A stretch of DNA of 49,512 nucleotides from an uncultured Lachnospiraceae bacterium. GTDB taxonomy: Bacteria > Bacillota > Clostridia > Lachnospirales > Lachnospiraceae. Where the stretch lies: assembly GCA_947594855.1 (NCBI GenBank), contig CANQEL010000018.1:1-49512 (forward strand). The letters are read 5' to 3'. The position numbers were made by a program, and so were the translations under genes. The notes under the pieces were generated by a model. It did no database searches, was not told the origin of the DNA, and saw nothing but the letters and a program-made list of their open reading frames with translations. Positions 27,057 through 36,933 of the stretch are shown piece after piece (the first letter of the stretch is position 1; each line of letters begins with the position of its first letter).

Positions 27057-28763
27057 ATGAGATTAATGTTGGCATACATGAAACCATACAAAGGCAAAGT
27101 GACACTAACGGTATTTCTTAAATTTGCCGCGGTGATACTGGAACTTCTTATACCATATATGCTTGAATATATGATTGATGAAGCTGCGCCCAAAAAGCAG
27201 ATAGTACACGTGATAATAGCAGGACTGGTTATGGTTATACTTGCTGTTATGGTACGAAGCATGAATGTTGCAGCAAACCGTATGGCGACGCTTACTGCAA
27301 GGGATTCTATATATACGCTCAGAAGAGACCTTTTCAAAAAAACAATATATCTTAAGGGAGCGGATTTTGACGAAATTTCCCTTCCATCACTTATTTCAAG
27401 GATGACGTCTGATTCTTATAACGTACAGAGTTTTATAGGTATGATACAGAGAATAGGAGTGCGTGCGCCGATAATGCTTACCGGAGGGCTTTTGGTAGCG
27501 GGGATAATGGAAATACGTCTGTCGGTTGTGCTTTTATGCATGATACCTGTTATGATGTTTGTTACGGTATTCGTTTCCTCCAAAGGTATTCCGGTATTCA
27601 GAAATGTACAGGCTAAGCTTGATGATGTTGTAAGGGTTCTGAGGGAAAATATCACCGGAGTCAGGATAATCAGGGCTCTTTCAAAATCTGAATATGAAAA
27701 AAGGCGTTTCTTTAATGCAAATAAAAACCTTACGGATGCGGATATACGCGCAGGAATGATGATGGCGCTGCCAAATCCTCTTATGAACCTGCTTTTAAAT
27801 ATAGGTTTTACTTTAATAGTAGTTATAGGCGCATACAGGGTTAATGCGGGCGATATGAAACCGGGCGTGATTCTTGCATTCCTTACATATTTCAATATGA
27901 TACTTCAGGCGGTTATGGGTATTAACCGTATATTTATACAATATTCAAAGGCGGGCGCTTCAGCAGACAGGATAGCGCTTGTGCTTGAGGTGCCTGAGAA
28001 TGACCGGCAGACGGATAACGGATGTGAGAGCGGGGATTATGATGAAGATACGGTTATTGAATTTGATAATGTAAGTTTCTGCTATGATAATAACAGCGCC
28101 GAAAGCCTTAAAAATATAAGCTTTAAAGTCAAAAAAGGTGAATCGCTTGGAATTATCGGTTCTACGGGCTGTGGAAAAACAACGCTTCTTAACCTTTTGC
28201 TTGCATTTTATGATGTAAGCGTGGGAACCATAAGACTGCATGGAAAAGATATAAGGAATATGCCGCTGCATGAGATACGGAAGAAATTCGGAATAGTTTT
28301 TCAGAATGATACGATATTTAATGATACGATATATGAAAATATTAACTTTGGACGCGGCATAAGTACGGATAAGGCGAAGGAGGCCGCAGAAACTGCAATG
28401 ATAGGTTCATTTGACATGGATTACCCTGTTGCGATAAAAGGAATGAACTTAAGCGGCGGACAGAGACAGAGGCTTCTTATTGCGAGGGCACTTGCAGGAG
28501 ACTCGGAAATTATAGTGTTTGATGATTCTTCGAGCGCGCTTGATTATAAAACCGATGCGGTCATAAGGAACAATATTAAGAAAAAATACCGTGACAGCAT
28601 AAGGATTACAGTTGCACAGAGAGTAAGTTCAGTTAAGGATATGACTAATATACTTGTACTTGAAGAGGGAGAGATGATAGGCTTTGGAACACATGAATCG
28701 CTTCTTAAAGAGTGCGAAGTATACAAAGATATATATATGTCGCAGATGGGAGCGTTTGAATAA
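27057..28763 (+). CDS. ABC exporter half-transporter A (degenerate ATPase site)
   Basis: A 568-residue ABC exporter with six transmembrane helices (about 1-310) and a nucleotide-binding domain (about 335-568). Walker A is GSTGCGKTT and the signature is the canonical LSGGQRQRL. The catalytic Glu after Walker B is Asp (VFDDSSSALD), and the switch His is Gln (VAQRVSS). This is the pattern of the degenerate-site partner in heterodimeric exporters such as TM287/288 and BmrCD. The next gene, 19 bp downstream, is the complementary half. Substrate is unknown; drugs, lipids or peptides are possible. The start has GAAGG about 11 nt upstream. Confidence 0.92.
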   Translation: MRLMLAYMKPYKGKVTLTVFLKFAAVILELLIPYMLEYMIDEAAPKKQIVHVIIAGLVMVILAVMVRSMNVAANRMATLTARDSIYTLRRDLFKKTIYLKGADFDEISLPSLISRMTSDSYNVQSFIGMIQRIGVRAPIMLTGGLLVAGIMEIRLSVVLLCMIPVMMFVTVFVSSKGIPVFRNVQAKLDDVVRVLRENITGVRIIRALSKSEYEKRRFFNANKNLTDADIRAGMMMALPNPLMNLLLNIGFTLIVVIGAYRVNAGDMKPGVILAFLTYFNMILQAVMGINRIFIQYSKAGASADRIALVLEVPENDRQTDNGCESGDYDEDTVIEFDNVSFCYDNNSAESLKNISFKVKKGESLGIIGSTGCGKTTLLNLLLAFYDVSVGTIRLHGKDIRNMPLHEIRKKFGIVFQNDTIFNDTIYENINFGRGISTDKAKEAAETAMIGSFDMDYPVAIKGMNLSGGQRQRLLIARALAGDSEIIVFDDSSSALDYKTDAVIRNNIKKKYRDSIRITVAQRVSSVKDMTNILVLEEGEMIGFGTHESLLKECEVYKDIYMSQMGAFE

Positions 28764-28782
28764 CAGAAAGAGGTGAAGAGGG

Positions 28783-30552
28783 ATGCCGCCATTCAGCACG
28801 AAAACAGATAAGCCTAAAGACGCAAAAGGAACGGTAAGGCGTATTATAAAGTATATATTGAAGTATAAGGAGCTTACTGCAACGGCAGTATTTCTTGCGG
28901 TATTTTCCAATATATTTTCCCTTCTCGGACCAAAACTTTCAGGCAATGCAATAGATGTAATAGCCGAAGGTGAAGGACTTGTGAATTTTAATAAAGTTTA
29001 TTACTATGCAGGACTCATGATATTGTTTTACATACTGTCGGTAATAATGTCCTATGTACTTTCATCGGTTATGATTATTATTGGGCGCCGTATAGCAAAA
29101 CAGATGAGAACGGAAGTATTTGATAAGCTTACGCGTATTCCTGTAGGATATTATGATACCAATCAGACGGGAGATATAATAAGCAGGGTTTCATACGATA
29201 TTGACGTAATCAATACATCGCTGTCTGCTGATGTGGTACAGATAGTTTCAAGTTTTATTACGGTGGTATGTTCGTTTGCAATGATGCTTTACATAAGCCC
29301 CATACTGGTTATAAGTACTCTTGTTACTATTCCGTTTTCAATTATATATACGAGGTATATGACAAGAAAGACAAGGCCGTTATTTGCAAAACGCTCCAAA
29401 AAATACGGTGAACTTAACGGATTTACGGAAGAGATGTTTTCAGGGCATAAAACAATACAGGCATATGCTAATGAAGAAGGCGTTATAGCAGGTTTTGATA
29501 ATATAAATACCGAAGCTGCAGATGCATTTTATGATGCTGATTATTACGGAACCATTATCGGTCCGGGCGTGGGATTTATTAATAACCTGTCGCTGGCGCT
29601 TGTAGCAATATCCGGAGCGTTTTTTTACCTGTATAATATGGTTTCTATAGGACAGATATCTTCATTTGTCCTGTATTCAAGAAAATTTTCAGGCCCTATA
29701 AATGAGATTGCTAATATGTATAATGAACTTATGTCGGCGCTTGCCGCCGCCGAAAGGGTATTTAAGCTTCTTTCCGAAAAAGAAGAATCGGCAGATGCAA
29801 AGGATGCGGCCGCGCTTAGCGATATAAAAGGTGAAGTGTGCGTAAAAAATGTTACATTTGGATATGATAAGAGAAAGCCTGTACTTAAGGATATGAATAT
29901 AACCGCAAAGCCGGGAAACGTCATAGCGATAGTGGGAGCAACAGGAGCGGGAAAGACAACCATTATCAATCTTCTGATGAGATTTTATGATGTGGATAAA
30001 GGCGCGATTCTTATTGATGGAAAAGATATAAGGAACGTTACAAGGGAATCGCTTAGAAAGGCATATGTAATGGTGCTTCAGGACACATGGGTTTTTACCG
30101 GTACGATAAAGGAGAACATTGCATATGCAAAAGAAGATGCTTCCGATGAAGAAATAATAAGGGCGGCGAAGGCGGCAAAGCTTCATTCTTATATTATGAG
30201 CCAGCCTAAAGGCTATGATACTGTTATTACGGAAGACGGGAATAACATATCTAAAGGACAGAAGCAGCTCATTACCATTGCAAGGGCTATGCTTGCCGAT
30301 GCTTCGATGCTTATACTTGACGAGGCAACATCAAACGTAGATACGAGGACTGAGAAGGCTATATCAGAAGCAATGATTGCACTTATGAAAGGGCGCACGT
30401 GCTTTGTAATTGCGCACAGGCTGTCAACTATAAAAGGCGCTGACTGTATCCTTGTCGTAAATAATGGCGCTATAGCGGAAAAGGGAACGCATGATACTCT
30501 CATAAAACAGAAAGGGTTATACTATAATATGTATATATCCCAGTATGATTAA
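28783..30552 (+). CDS. ABC exporter half-transporter B (catalytic partner)
   Basis: A 589-residue ABC exporter partner of the preceding gene. The membrane domain spans about residues 20-330. The nucleotide-binding domain has Walker A GATGAGKTT, a full Walker B with Glu (LILDEATSNVD), the switch His (VIAHRLST), but an altered signature ISKGQKQ. Together with gene A, the dimer has one complete ATPase site (this Walker region plus A's LSGGQ) and one degenerate site. Starting 19 bp after gene A with AAAGAGGTGA as ribosome site, it should be cotranscribed with it. No adjacent regulator or obvious substrate gene is seen. Confidence 0.93.
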   Translation: MPPFSTKTDKPKDAKGTVRRIIKYILKYKELTATAVFLAVFSNIFSLLGPKLSGNAIDVIAEGEGLVNFNKVYYYAGLMILFYILSVIMSYVLSSVMIIIGRRIAKQMRTEVFDKLTRIPVGYYDTNQTGDIISRVSYDIDVINTSLSADVVQIVSSFITVVCSFAMMLYISPILVISTLVTIPFSIIYTRYMTRKTRPLFAKRSKKYGELNGFTEEMFSGHKTIQAYANEEGVIAGFDNINTEAADAFYDADYYGTIIGPGVGFINNLSLALVAISGAFFYLYNMVSIGQISSFVLYSRKFSGPINEIANMYNELMSALAAAERVFKLLSEKEESADAKDAAALSDIKGEVCVKNVTFGYDKRKPVLKDMNITAKPGNVIAIVGATGAGKTTIINLLMRFYDVDKGAILIDGKDIRNVTRESLRKAYVMVLQDTWVFTGTIKENIAYAKEDASDEEIIRAAKAAKLHSYIMSQPKGYDTVITEDGNNISKGQKQLITIARAMLADASMLILDEATSNVDTRTEKAISEAMIALMKGRTCFVIAHRLSTIKGADCILVVNNGAIAEKGTHDTLIKQKGLYYNMYISQYD

Positions 30553-30658
30553 TTATGCAGACACAAAAATGACATGTTTTTATTAAAAATTTTACACGAA
30601 TCTGGATAAAATATCCATTAATATATACATATATATTTTTATATGGAGGAGTGGCTTC

Positions 30659-32755
30659 ATGGCTATTAAAGCGTTGATTGAGAAAATTAAGCACAGTTTT
30701 TTGTATACTAAAGCAATTACTTATCTTGATGATGAGTATCTTGACAGCCGTTTTCAGCGCTATCTTAGGAAGATAACAGAGGATAACAGGATTGCATTCA
30801 CCGACACAATCGAAGATATGGCTAACATCCATGTAAAGACACTTGCAAGGGAATGTGTTATTAACGAGCTTGCGGATTCAGGTGAATATAATCTGAAAAA
30901 TATCCTTGTTGTCAAAAATCCATATGGCTATGTTCCTCTTTCTGCCATGGCAATATTTAACACCGACAAGCCTTTAAGCGCAAAGGTATGGGTGGAAAGC
31001 AGTGAGGATATACTTGTTAAGGGAGAACTTCCTGCGGCTACCAGCCATAGAATACCTATATTCGGACTGTTTGCAGATACTGTAAACAAAATCCATATAG
31101 TACTGTCATTAGGAAACAAGAAAGTGAAGCATCTGCGGTTTGATATACAGACGGAGCCGCTTCCTGACGATATGCAAAAGCTTGCGAAAGTATTTTTGAA
31201 AAAGGGAGCTCCCGCATATCCGTTTTATTATATATCAGGGGTGGATGTATGGTTCCCTACAATAATAGATTCCAAAGGAAATGTAAGATATTATATTAAA
31301 AAGCCAAGTAAGAATTACGGGGTATTCCACCTTTCAGACGGCCTGTTCCTTCATATGGACAGAGGTGTTTTGAGACCTGGGTTTGGCGTGCCTCATTCTA
31401 CAGTCGCATATGAGAATGACCTGTGGGGCAGGGTAAGACGTACACTTAATGTAAAGAATGCGCTTCATCATGACGTATATGAGATGAGTCCGCACGGCAA
31501 TCTCCTTGTTGCAACAAGCTCGCTTGTAAAGTATTGTGAAGATGTAGTTGCCGAGCTTGACAGGGTGACAGGTAAAATTGTAAAGAAAGTTGAAATGGAT
31601 GATATAATTACAGAGCCGTCTGTTAAAGACAGCGCAGACTGGGCTCATATGAATACCGTATCGTACCAGCGGCAGGACAACTGTGTAATCGTATGCTTAC
31701 GAAACCTTCACAGTGTGCTTAAGATAGACTGGGCAACAGGCAAACTTATATGGATACTTGGAGACCCGTTTTTCTGGAAAGGCACAACAATGGAGTCATA
31801 TGTGCTGAAGCCTGAACATGACGATATTAAATGGTTTTATCAGGCTCATGCAAGTTATCAGATGGACAGAAAACCTGATGATGATCCGGATGTATCGAGG
31901 ATAATGCTGTATGACAATCATTACCAAAGCAGAAGGCAGACAGACAATTTTGATAATGATGATTGTTCATATGGCAATGTATATTTTATAAATGAAAAGA
32001 CGAAGACGGTAAAACTTCATAAAAGATTTGTCAGTGAAAAATCTACAGTCCGCTCCAATGCAGTATTTTCAAGAGAAAAAGACCGGTTCTTAATGATGAG
32101 CGGCTGTCTTGATAAAAAGTATAAGAAAATGCCGGCTCTTATATATGATTATTCGTATTCTGATGGCGAGCTGCAATATCTTATAGGAATAAAAAATAAA
32201 TTTTACAGGGCGTATCCTTTTGAATTTAACTTTAGTTCACTTGCGGAAAAAATAAGTACAACTCCGGTTGCATTTGGAGAGATTGAATATCCTGAAAAGA
32301 CTGAGCCTATAGATGTTGCAGGCGCCCGCACTGTTCCTCCGAGACCTGAAGGCGCAAACAGGATGGGTAAACGTGATGGCAAGATGAAGACACGTAAACA
32401 GAAAGAAATTGAGTTTGAACGTATGCTTAACGGCAGAAAATGGGAAGAACTGGATCATACTGAGAGAATTGCAAGAGCGGATTTCAGATTATTTGGAAAT
32501 ACGTTATATATGTATGGTGTAGACCACATTATATCGCATCTGTATCTGGTAGGTGAACACAATACTTATGTTGTTGACTATACGGGAACTAAACAGGAAA
32601 TTCTGGCTATAACATATAATTATGGATATTATATGACTATTGGTATTGACAGACTTGAAAAAGACAGATATCATCTCTATATACGGTGTCTTGGAGAGTT
32701 ATATGACACAGAAAAAGAATTTGAGATTAACAATCAGGAGGAGAATAATGAGTAA
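30659..32755 (+). CDS. Cytoplasmic arylsulfotransferase (ASST family)
   Basis: A 698-residue protein of the bacterial arylsulfotransferase fold (six-bladed propeller). Residues aligning by motif with the E. coli AssT active site are present: His270/His271 (LHHDVYEM), His330 ([10 protein letters not shown]), Arg348 ([10 protein letters not shown]) and the sulfated-histidine position His397 (FYQAHASYQ). The segment [13 protein letters not shown] is also family-typical. E. coli AssT is periplasmic and uses aryl sulfates, not PAPS. This one has no signal peptide and so should be cytoplasmic. Its 3' end overlaps cysD by 8 bp, coupling it to PAPS-forming genes. GGAGGA sits 8-9 nt before the ATG. 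Acceptor, and whether PAPS is the donor, are unknown. Confidence 0.85.
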   Translation: MAIKALIEKIKHSFLYTKAITYLDDEYLDSRFQRYLRKITEDNRIAFTDTIEDMANIHVKTLARECVINELADSGEYNLKNILVVKNPYGYVPLSAMAIFNTDKPLSAKVWVESSEDILVKGELPAATSHRIPIFGLFADTVNKIHIVLSLGNKKVKHLRFDIQTEPLPDDMQKLAKVFLKKGAPAYPFYYISGVDVWFPTIIDSKGNVRYYIKKPSKNYGVFHLSDGLFLHMDRGVLRPGFGVPHSTVAYENDLWGRVRRTLNVKNALHHDVYEMSPHGNLLVATSSLVKYCEDVVAELDRVTGKIVKKVEMDDIITEPSVKDSADWAHMNTVSYQRQDNCVIVCLRNLHSVLKIDWATGKLIWILGDPFFWKGTTMESYVLKPEHDDIKWFYQAHASYQMDRKPDDDPDVSRIMLYDNHYQSRRQTDNFDNDDCSYGNVYFINEKTKTVKLHKRFVSEKSTVRSNAVFSREKDRFLMMSGCLDKKYKKMPALIYDYSYSDGELQYLIGIKNKFYRAYPFEFNFSSLAEKISTTPVAFGEIEYPEKTEPIDVAGARTVPPRPEGANRMGKRDGKMKTRKQKEIEFERMLNGRKWEELDHTERIARADFRLFGNTLYMYGVDHIISHLYLVGEHNTYVVDYTGTKQEILAITYNYGYYMTIGIDRLEKDRYHLYIRCLGELYDTEKEFEINNQEENNE

Positions 32756-33647
32756 CTTATCACAGCTTGACAGGCTGGAAGCGGAAGCAATATATATCAT
32801 GCGTGAAGTTGTTGCCGAATGTGAGAAGCCTGTAATGCTCTATTCCATTGGAAAAGACAGCTCGGTAATGCTGAGGCTGGCGCAGAAGGCATTTTATCCG
32901 GAGAAGCCGCCGTTTCCGCTTATGCATATTGATACTACATGGAAGTTTCATGAAATGATTGAATTCCGTGACAGGATGGCTAAGGAAACAGGGATGGAAA
33001 TGATAGTATACACCAACGAAGAAGGTGTAAAGAAAGGGATTAATCCTTTTGATCATGGTTCTATATATACTGATGTAATGAAAACCCAGGCGCTTAAACA
33101 GGCGCTTGATAAATACGGATTCACGGCTGCGTTTGGCGGCGGAAGGCGTGACGAGGAAAAATCGCGCGCAAAAGAAAGAATATTTTCATTCCGTAACAGT
33201 AAACATGCCTGGGAGCCTAAAAACCAGAGACCTGAGATGTGGAAGCTGTATAATGCGCAGATAATAAAGGGTGAAAGCATAAGGGTATTTCCTCTTTCAA
33301 ACTGGACAGAGAGGGATATATGGCAGTATATAGAGCGTGAGAATATACCTATTGTTCCGCTGTATTTTGCAAAAGAAAGGCCTGTTGTATACCGTGACGG
33401 TAATATTATCATGGTTGATGATGACAGAATGAAACTGAGAGAGGGAGAAAAAGTCCAAATGAAAAAGGTACGTTTCCGTACACTTGGCTGTTATCCTCTT
33501 ACGGGTGGAATTGAATCAGATGCGGAGACCCTTCCGGAGATTATAGAAGAAACACTTAGCGCAGTATCCTCTGAGAGGACAAGCAGGGTTATAGATTATG
33601 AGGGAGCTGCAAGTATGGAAAGAAGAAAAAGGGAGGGATACTTCTAA
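32748..33647 (+). CDS. cysD: Sulfate adenylyltransferase subunit 2 (CysD)
   Basis: With the GTPase CysN it makes adenosine 5'-phosphosulfate (APS) from ATP and sulfate. The 299-residue protein has the CysD form of the PP-loop ([15 protein letters not shown]), followed by [37 protein letters not shown] and the C-terminal [19 protein letters not shown] start at 32748 ([11 protein letters not shown]) because AGGAGGAG is 6-8 nt upstream; it overlaps the sulfotransferase stop by 8 bp and the next gene by 1 bp. Length is normal. The genes for APS/PAPS reduction are not in view. Confidence 0.96.
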   Translation: MSNLSQLDRLEAEAIYIMREVVAECEKPVMLYSIGKDSSVMLRLAQKAFYPEKPPFPLMHIDTTWKFHEMIEFRDRMAKETGMEMIVYTNEEGVKKGINPFDHGSIYTDVMKTQALKQALDKYGFTAAFGGGRRDEEKSRAKERIFSFRNSKHAWEPKNQRPEMWKLYNAQIIKGESIRVFPLSNWTERDIWQYIERENIPIVPLYFAKERPVVYRDGNIIMVDDDRMKLREGEKVQMKKVRFRTLGCYPLTGGIESDAETLPEIIEETLSAVSSERTSRVIDYEGAASMERRKREGYF

Positions 33648-35464
33648 TGAAAAGCCTTCTTAAATTTATTACATGCGGAAGTGTTGATGACGGAAAGTCA
33701 ACGCTTATAGGACATATGCTTTATGATGCGAAGCTTATATTTGCGGACCAGAAGAAAGCGCTTGAAATGGACAGTAAAATAGGCAGCAATGACGGTGAGC
33801 CTGATTACTCGCTTCTTCTTGACGGACTTATGGCAGAGCGTGAGCAGGGAATTACTATAGATGTTGCTTACAGATATTTTACAACTGAAAAGAGAAGTTT
33901 TATAGTAGCCGACACGCCGGGCCATGAAGAGTATACAAGGAATATGGCAGTTGGCGCATCTTTTGCCGAGCTTGCGATACTTCTTACGGATGCTTCAAAG
34001 GGTGTGCTTATACAGACCAGGAGACATTTAAGAATATGTGCCCTTATGGGAATTAAGCATTTCGTATTTGTAATTAACAAGATGGATATTGTTAATTATG
34101 ATAAACGTGTATACGATAAGATTAAGGCCGATATAATGGAACTTATGAAAGATATAGATTCGGAAAGCATATATGTTATTCCGGTATCGGCAACCAAAGG
34201 CGATAATATTACTGAGAAATCAGATAAGACACCGTGGTATGACGGTGTGCCTCTTCTTGCATATCTTGAAGATATTGAGACAGAAAAGGAAAATACAGAC
34301 AAAGATTTTGTTATGCCTATTCAAAGAGTGTGCAGGCCTGACTATAAGTTCAGGGGATTCCAGGGACAGATTGAGGAAGGCATAATAAAACCGGGAGATA
34401 CAATTAAATCACTTCCAAGCGGCGAAACGGCTGTTGTGAAGGAAGTATATGTATGTGATAAACAGGTAGAGGAAGCTGTAAGCGGACAGCCTGTAACACT
34501 CGTAATTGACAGGGAAATGGACATATCAAGGGGATGTGTTCTTGTAAATAATGATGATAAGGCAATAGTTGCAAACCTGTTCAGAAGTGAAGTGCTGTGG
34601 ATGGATGATAATGAACTTCAGACCGGAAAGAGCTATTATCTTAAACTTGGAACGAAGAAGATTCTGGCTTCGGTAACGAGAGTATGCCACAGTATTGATA
34701 TCAATTCAGGTAAACGCAAGTCATGTGAGACATTAAAGAAGAATGAAATAGGCGTATGTGAGATTATGACTGCTGATAAGATAGTAATGTCTTCATTTAC
34801 GAAGATTAATTCTCTGGGATGTTTCATACTTATTGACAGTGAGACCAATATGACTTCTGCATGCGGAATTGTGAAGCGTGAACTTAAGCGTGAAGATAAT
34901 GTCGTATGGCAGAACATGGATATTACGAGGCAGATACGTGAAAAAGAGCTTGGACAGGAGGCTAAGACAATATGGTTTACCGGTCTTAGCGGCGCAGGTA
35001 AATCAACACTTGCAAATGCCCTTGAGAAGAGGCTTCTTATGCTTGGAAAGCATACAATGATACTTGATGGCGACAATATAAGGCATGGCCTGAACAGTAA
35101 TCTTGGATTCGGGGAAGAAGACCGTGCTGAGAATATAAGAAGAATTGCAGAAGCAGCGCGTCTGTTAAATGATGCGGGAATTATAGTTATGGTATCATGT
35201 ATAGCGCCTTATGAAAGTGACAGAAAGAATGCTGCGGATATACTGGGAGAGGCATTTAATGAAGTATATGTTTCTACTCCGAAAGAGGAGTGTGCACGAC
35301 GTGATGTTAAGGGGCTGTATGCAAAGGCTGAAAGCAATGAGATTCTTAACTTTACGGGAGTGAACAGCCCATATGAGGCTCCGCGTCATGCAGATATTGT
35401 TATAGATACTACCGGAAAAGAAGTTAATGATTGTGTAGATGAGCTGATGAAACTGTTCATTTAA
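33647..35464 (+). CDS. cysNC: CysN-CysC fusion: sulfate adenylyltransferase GTPase / APS kinase
   Basis: A 605-residue bifunctional enzyme. Residues about 1-420 are the EF-Tu-like GTPase CysN (CGSVDDGKSTLIGHML, DTPGHEEYTRNMAVG, NKMDIV), which powers CysD. Residues about 430-605 are APS kinase (GLSGAGKSTLANALEKRL, LDGDNIRHGLNSNLGF), which phosphorylates APS to PAPS, the universal sulfate donor. Fusion of these two domains is known from rhizobial NodQ and others. It starts on the last base of the cysD stop (TAATG). With the sulfotransferase and CysD it forms a self-contained PAPS supply unit. Confidence 0.96.
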   Translation: MKSLLKFITCGSVDDGKSTLIGHMLYDAKLIFADQKKALEMDSKIGSNDGEPDYSLLLDGLMAEREQGITIDVAYRYFTTEKRSFIVADTPGHEEYTRNMAVGASFAELAILLTDASKGVLIQTRRHLRICALMGIKHFVFVINKMDIVNYDKRVYDKIKADIMELMKDIDSESIYVIPVSATKGDNITEKSDKTPWYDGVPLLAYLEDIETEKENTDKDFVMPIQRVCRPDYKFRGFQGQIEEGIIKPGDTIKSLPSGETAVVKEVYVCDKQVEEAVSGQPVTLVIDREMDISRGCVLVNNDDKAIVANLFRSEVLWMDDNELQTGKSYYLKLGTKKILASVTRVCHSIDINSGKRKSCETLKKNEIGVCEIMTADKIVMSSFTKINSLGCFILIDSETNMTSACGIVKRELKREDNVVWQNMDITRQIREKELGQEAKTIWFTGLSGAGKSTLANALEKRLLMLGKHTMILDGDNIRHGLNSNLGFGEEDRAENIRRIAEAARLLNDAGIIVMVSCIAPYESDRKNAADILGEAFNEVYVSTPKEECARRDVKGLYAKAESNEILNFTGVNSPYEAPRHADIVIDTTGKEVNDCVDELMKLFI

Positions 35465-35473
35465 GGGGATATT

Positions 35474-36196
35474 ATGAGAATAATATTTATAAGGCATGGA
35501 GACCCGGATTATTCTATTGATTCACTTACCGAAAAAGGGTGGCGTGAAGCAAAGCTGCTTGCTGAGCGTGTAAGTAAATGGGATGTTTCCGCATTTTATT
35601 GTTCACCGCTTGGCAGGGCGAGGGCCACGGCATCCTGCACGCTTAATAAGGTTGGCAGAACGGCAACGGAATATCCGTGGCTCCGGGAGTTTGAAGGACA
35701 TGTGGTAAATCCGGCTACAGGACACGATTATATATGCTGGGATTTCATGCCGGATTACTGGACTGAGATGGAAGATATGTATGATAGGGATAACTGGGCG
35801 GTGTCTAAGCTCATGTCTTCAAGCTCAAATGACATTAACCATGAGTGGCAGAGCGTGTGCAATGGTATTGATGGAATACTTGCCGGATACGGGTACATAC
35901 GAAAAGGAAGATATTATACGTTTGATAAACATAGTGACGATACAATAGTTATCTTTTGTCATTTTGGCGTAACAATGGTAATGCTGGCTCATATTCTCGG
36001 AATATCGGCTCCGGTGCTGTGGCATGGAACATTCCTTGCGCCAACTTCGGTTACTATACTTAACAGTGAGGAGAGACAGCCCGGCAGGGCGTATTTCAGA
36101 AGTCAGGTAATAGGTGATACCAGCCATCTTTCATTTGCGGGAGAGCCGGTATCTGATTCAGGATATTTTTCTGAAATATTTAATGAGGTCTGGTAA
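35474..36196 (+). CDS. Histidine phosphatase family protein
   Basis: A 240-residue protein of the phosphoglycerate-mutase-like superfamily. The N-terminal RHG motif (IFIRHGDPDYS, catalytic His8) and the second His (IFCHFGVTMVML) are present, with an Arg in YCSPLGRARATA. The acceptor is not evident from sequence: small-molecule phosphatase is more likely than a mutase. It starts 9 bp after cysNC and ends 2 bp before the thioesterase gene, so it belongs to the sulfation operon; removal of the 3'-phosphate from PAP is a conceivable but untested role. Confidence 0.88.
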   Translation: MRIIFIRHGDPDYSIDSLTEKGWREAKLLAERVSKWDVSAFYCSPLGRARATASCTLNKVGRTATEYPWLREFEGHVVNPATGHDYICWDFMPDYWTEMEDMYDRDNWAVSKLMSSSSNDINHEWQSVCNGIDGILAGYGYIRKGRYYTFDKHSDDTIVIFCHFGVTMVMLAHILGISAPVLWHGTFLAPTSVTILNSEERQPGRAYFRSQVIGDTSHLSFAGEPVSDSGYFSEIFNEVW

Positions 36197-36198
36197 AT

Positions 36199-36933
36199 AT
36201 GTATACATTTAATGCAAGAATAAGATACAGTGAGGTTGACAGGAATGGATTTCTGTCGCCTCTTGCTCTTTTGGACTATTTTCAGGATTGTGCAATATTT
36301 CATTCCGAGGATGTCGGAGTAGGTCTTGAATATCTTAATGAACGTAATATTGCCTGGGTTCTTAATTCATGGCAGATAGATATTAATGAAATGCCGAAAT
36401 TCGGAAACGAAGTTCTGGTATCTACATTTGCATACGATTTTAAGGGATATTTTGGCTATAGGAATTTCCTGCTTAGGGATATGGATGGAAAGGTACTTGC
36501 ACTTGCCAATTCAATATGGTCTCTTATAAATATGGAAAGAATGAAACCGCAGCTTATAAGTGAAGAGATGATATCAGCTTACGGAATATATGACAGGCTG
36601 GATATGGAATATACCGACAGGAAGCTCAGGGTATATAAAGACGCCGGTATATGTACTTCAGATAAGATTATTATAGGAGTACACAATCTCGATACTAATA
36701 ATCATGTCAATAACAGTCAGTATGTTCATATGGCCTCAGATTACATACCTGCAGACTGTCTCAAAAATCGTAACAACAATATAAAAAGGATACGCGCAGA
36801 ATACAGAAAGCAGGCATTTCTTGGTGATGTTATGATTCCGTATGTGTGCGCGAATAATAATAAGATTCTTATTATGTTTAATGATGAAGATAAAAAGACT
36901 TATGCAAATGTTGAATTTACTTTATCATTATGA
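36199..36933 (+). CDS. Acyl-ACP thioesterase
   Basis: A 244-residue double hot-dog protein of the acyl-ACP thioesterase family (FatA/FatB relatives in Clostridia). The first hot-dog holds IRYSEVDRNGFLSPLALLDYFQDCA; the second begins near residue 155 with the catalytic-region motif HNLDTNNHVNNSQYVHMA (Asn and His). It hydrolyses acyl-ACP to free fatty acid. It starts 2 bp after the phosphatase, the last gene of the sulfotransferase operon, and its stop overlaps the convergent LCP gene by 6 bp. Chain-length preference cannot be read. A link to sulfation, for example a sulfated lipid, is speculation. Confidence 0.88.
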   Translation: MYTFNARIRYSEVDRNGFLSPLALLDYFQDCAIFHSEDVGVGLEYLNERNIAWVLNSWQIDINEMPKFGNEVLVSTFAYDFKGYFGYRNFLLRDMDGKVLALANSIWSLINMERMKPQLISEEMISAYGIYDRLDMEYTDRKLRVYKDAGICTSDKIIIGVHNLDTNNHVNNSQYVHMASDYIPADCLKNRNNNIKRIRAEYRKQAFLGDVMIPYVCANNNKILIMFNDEDKKTYANVEFTLSL

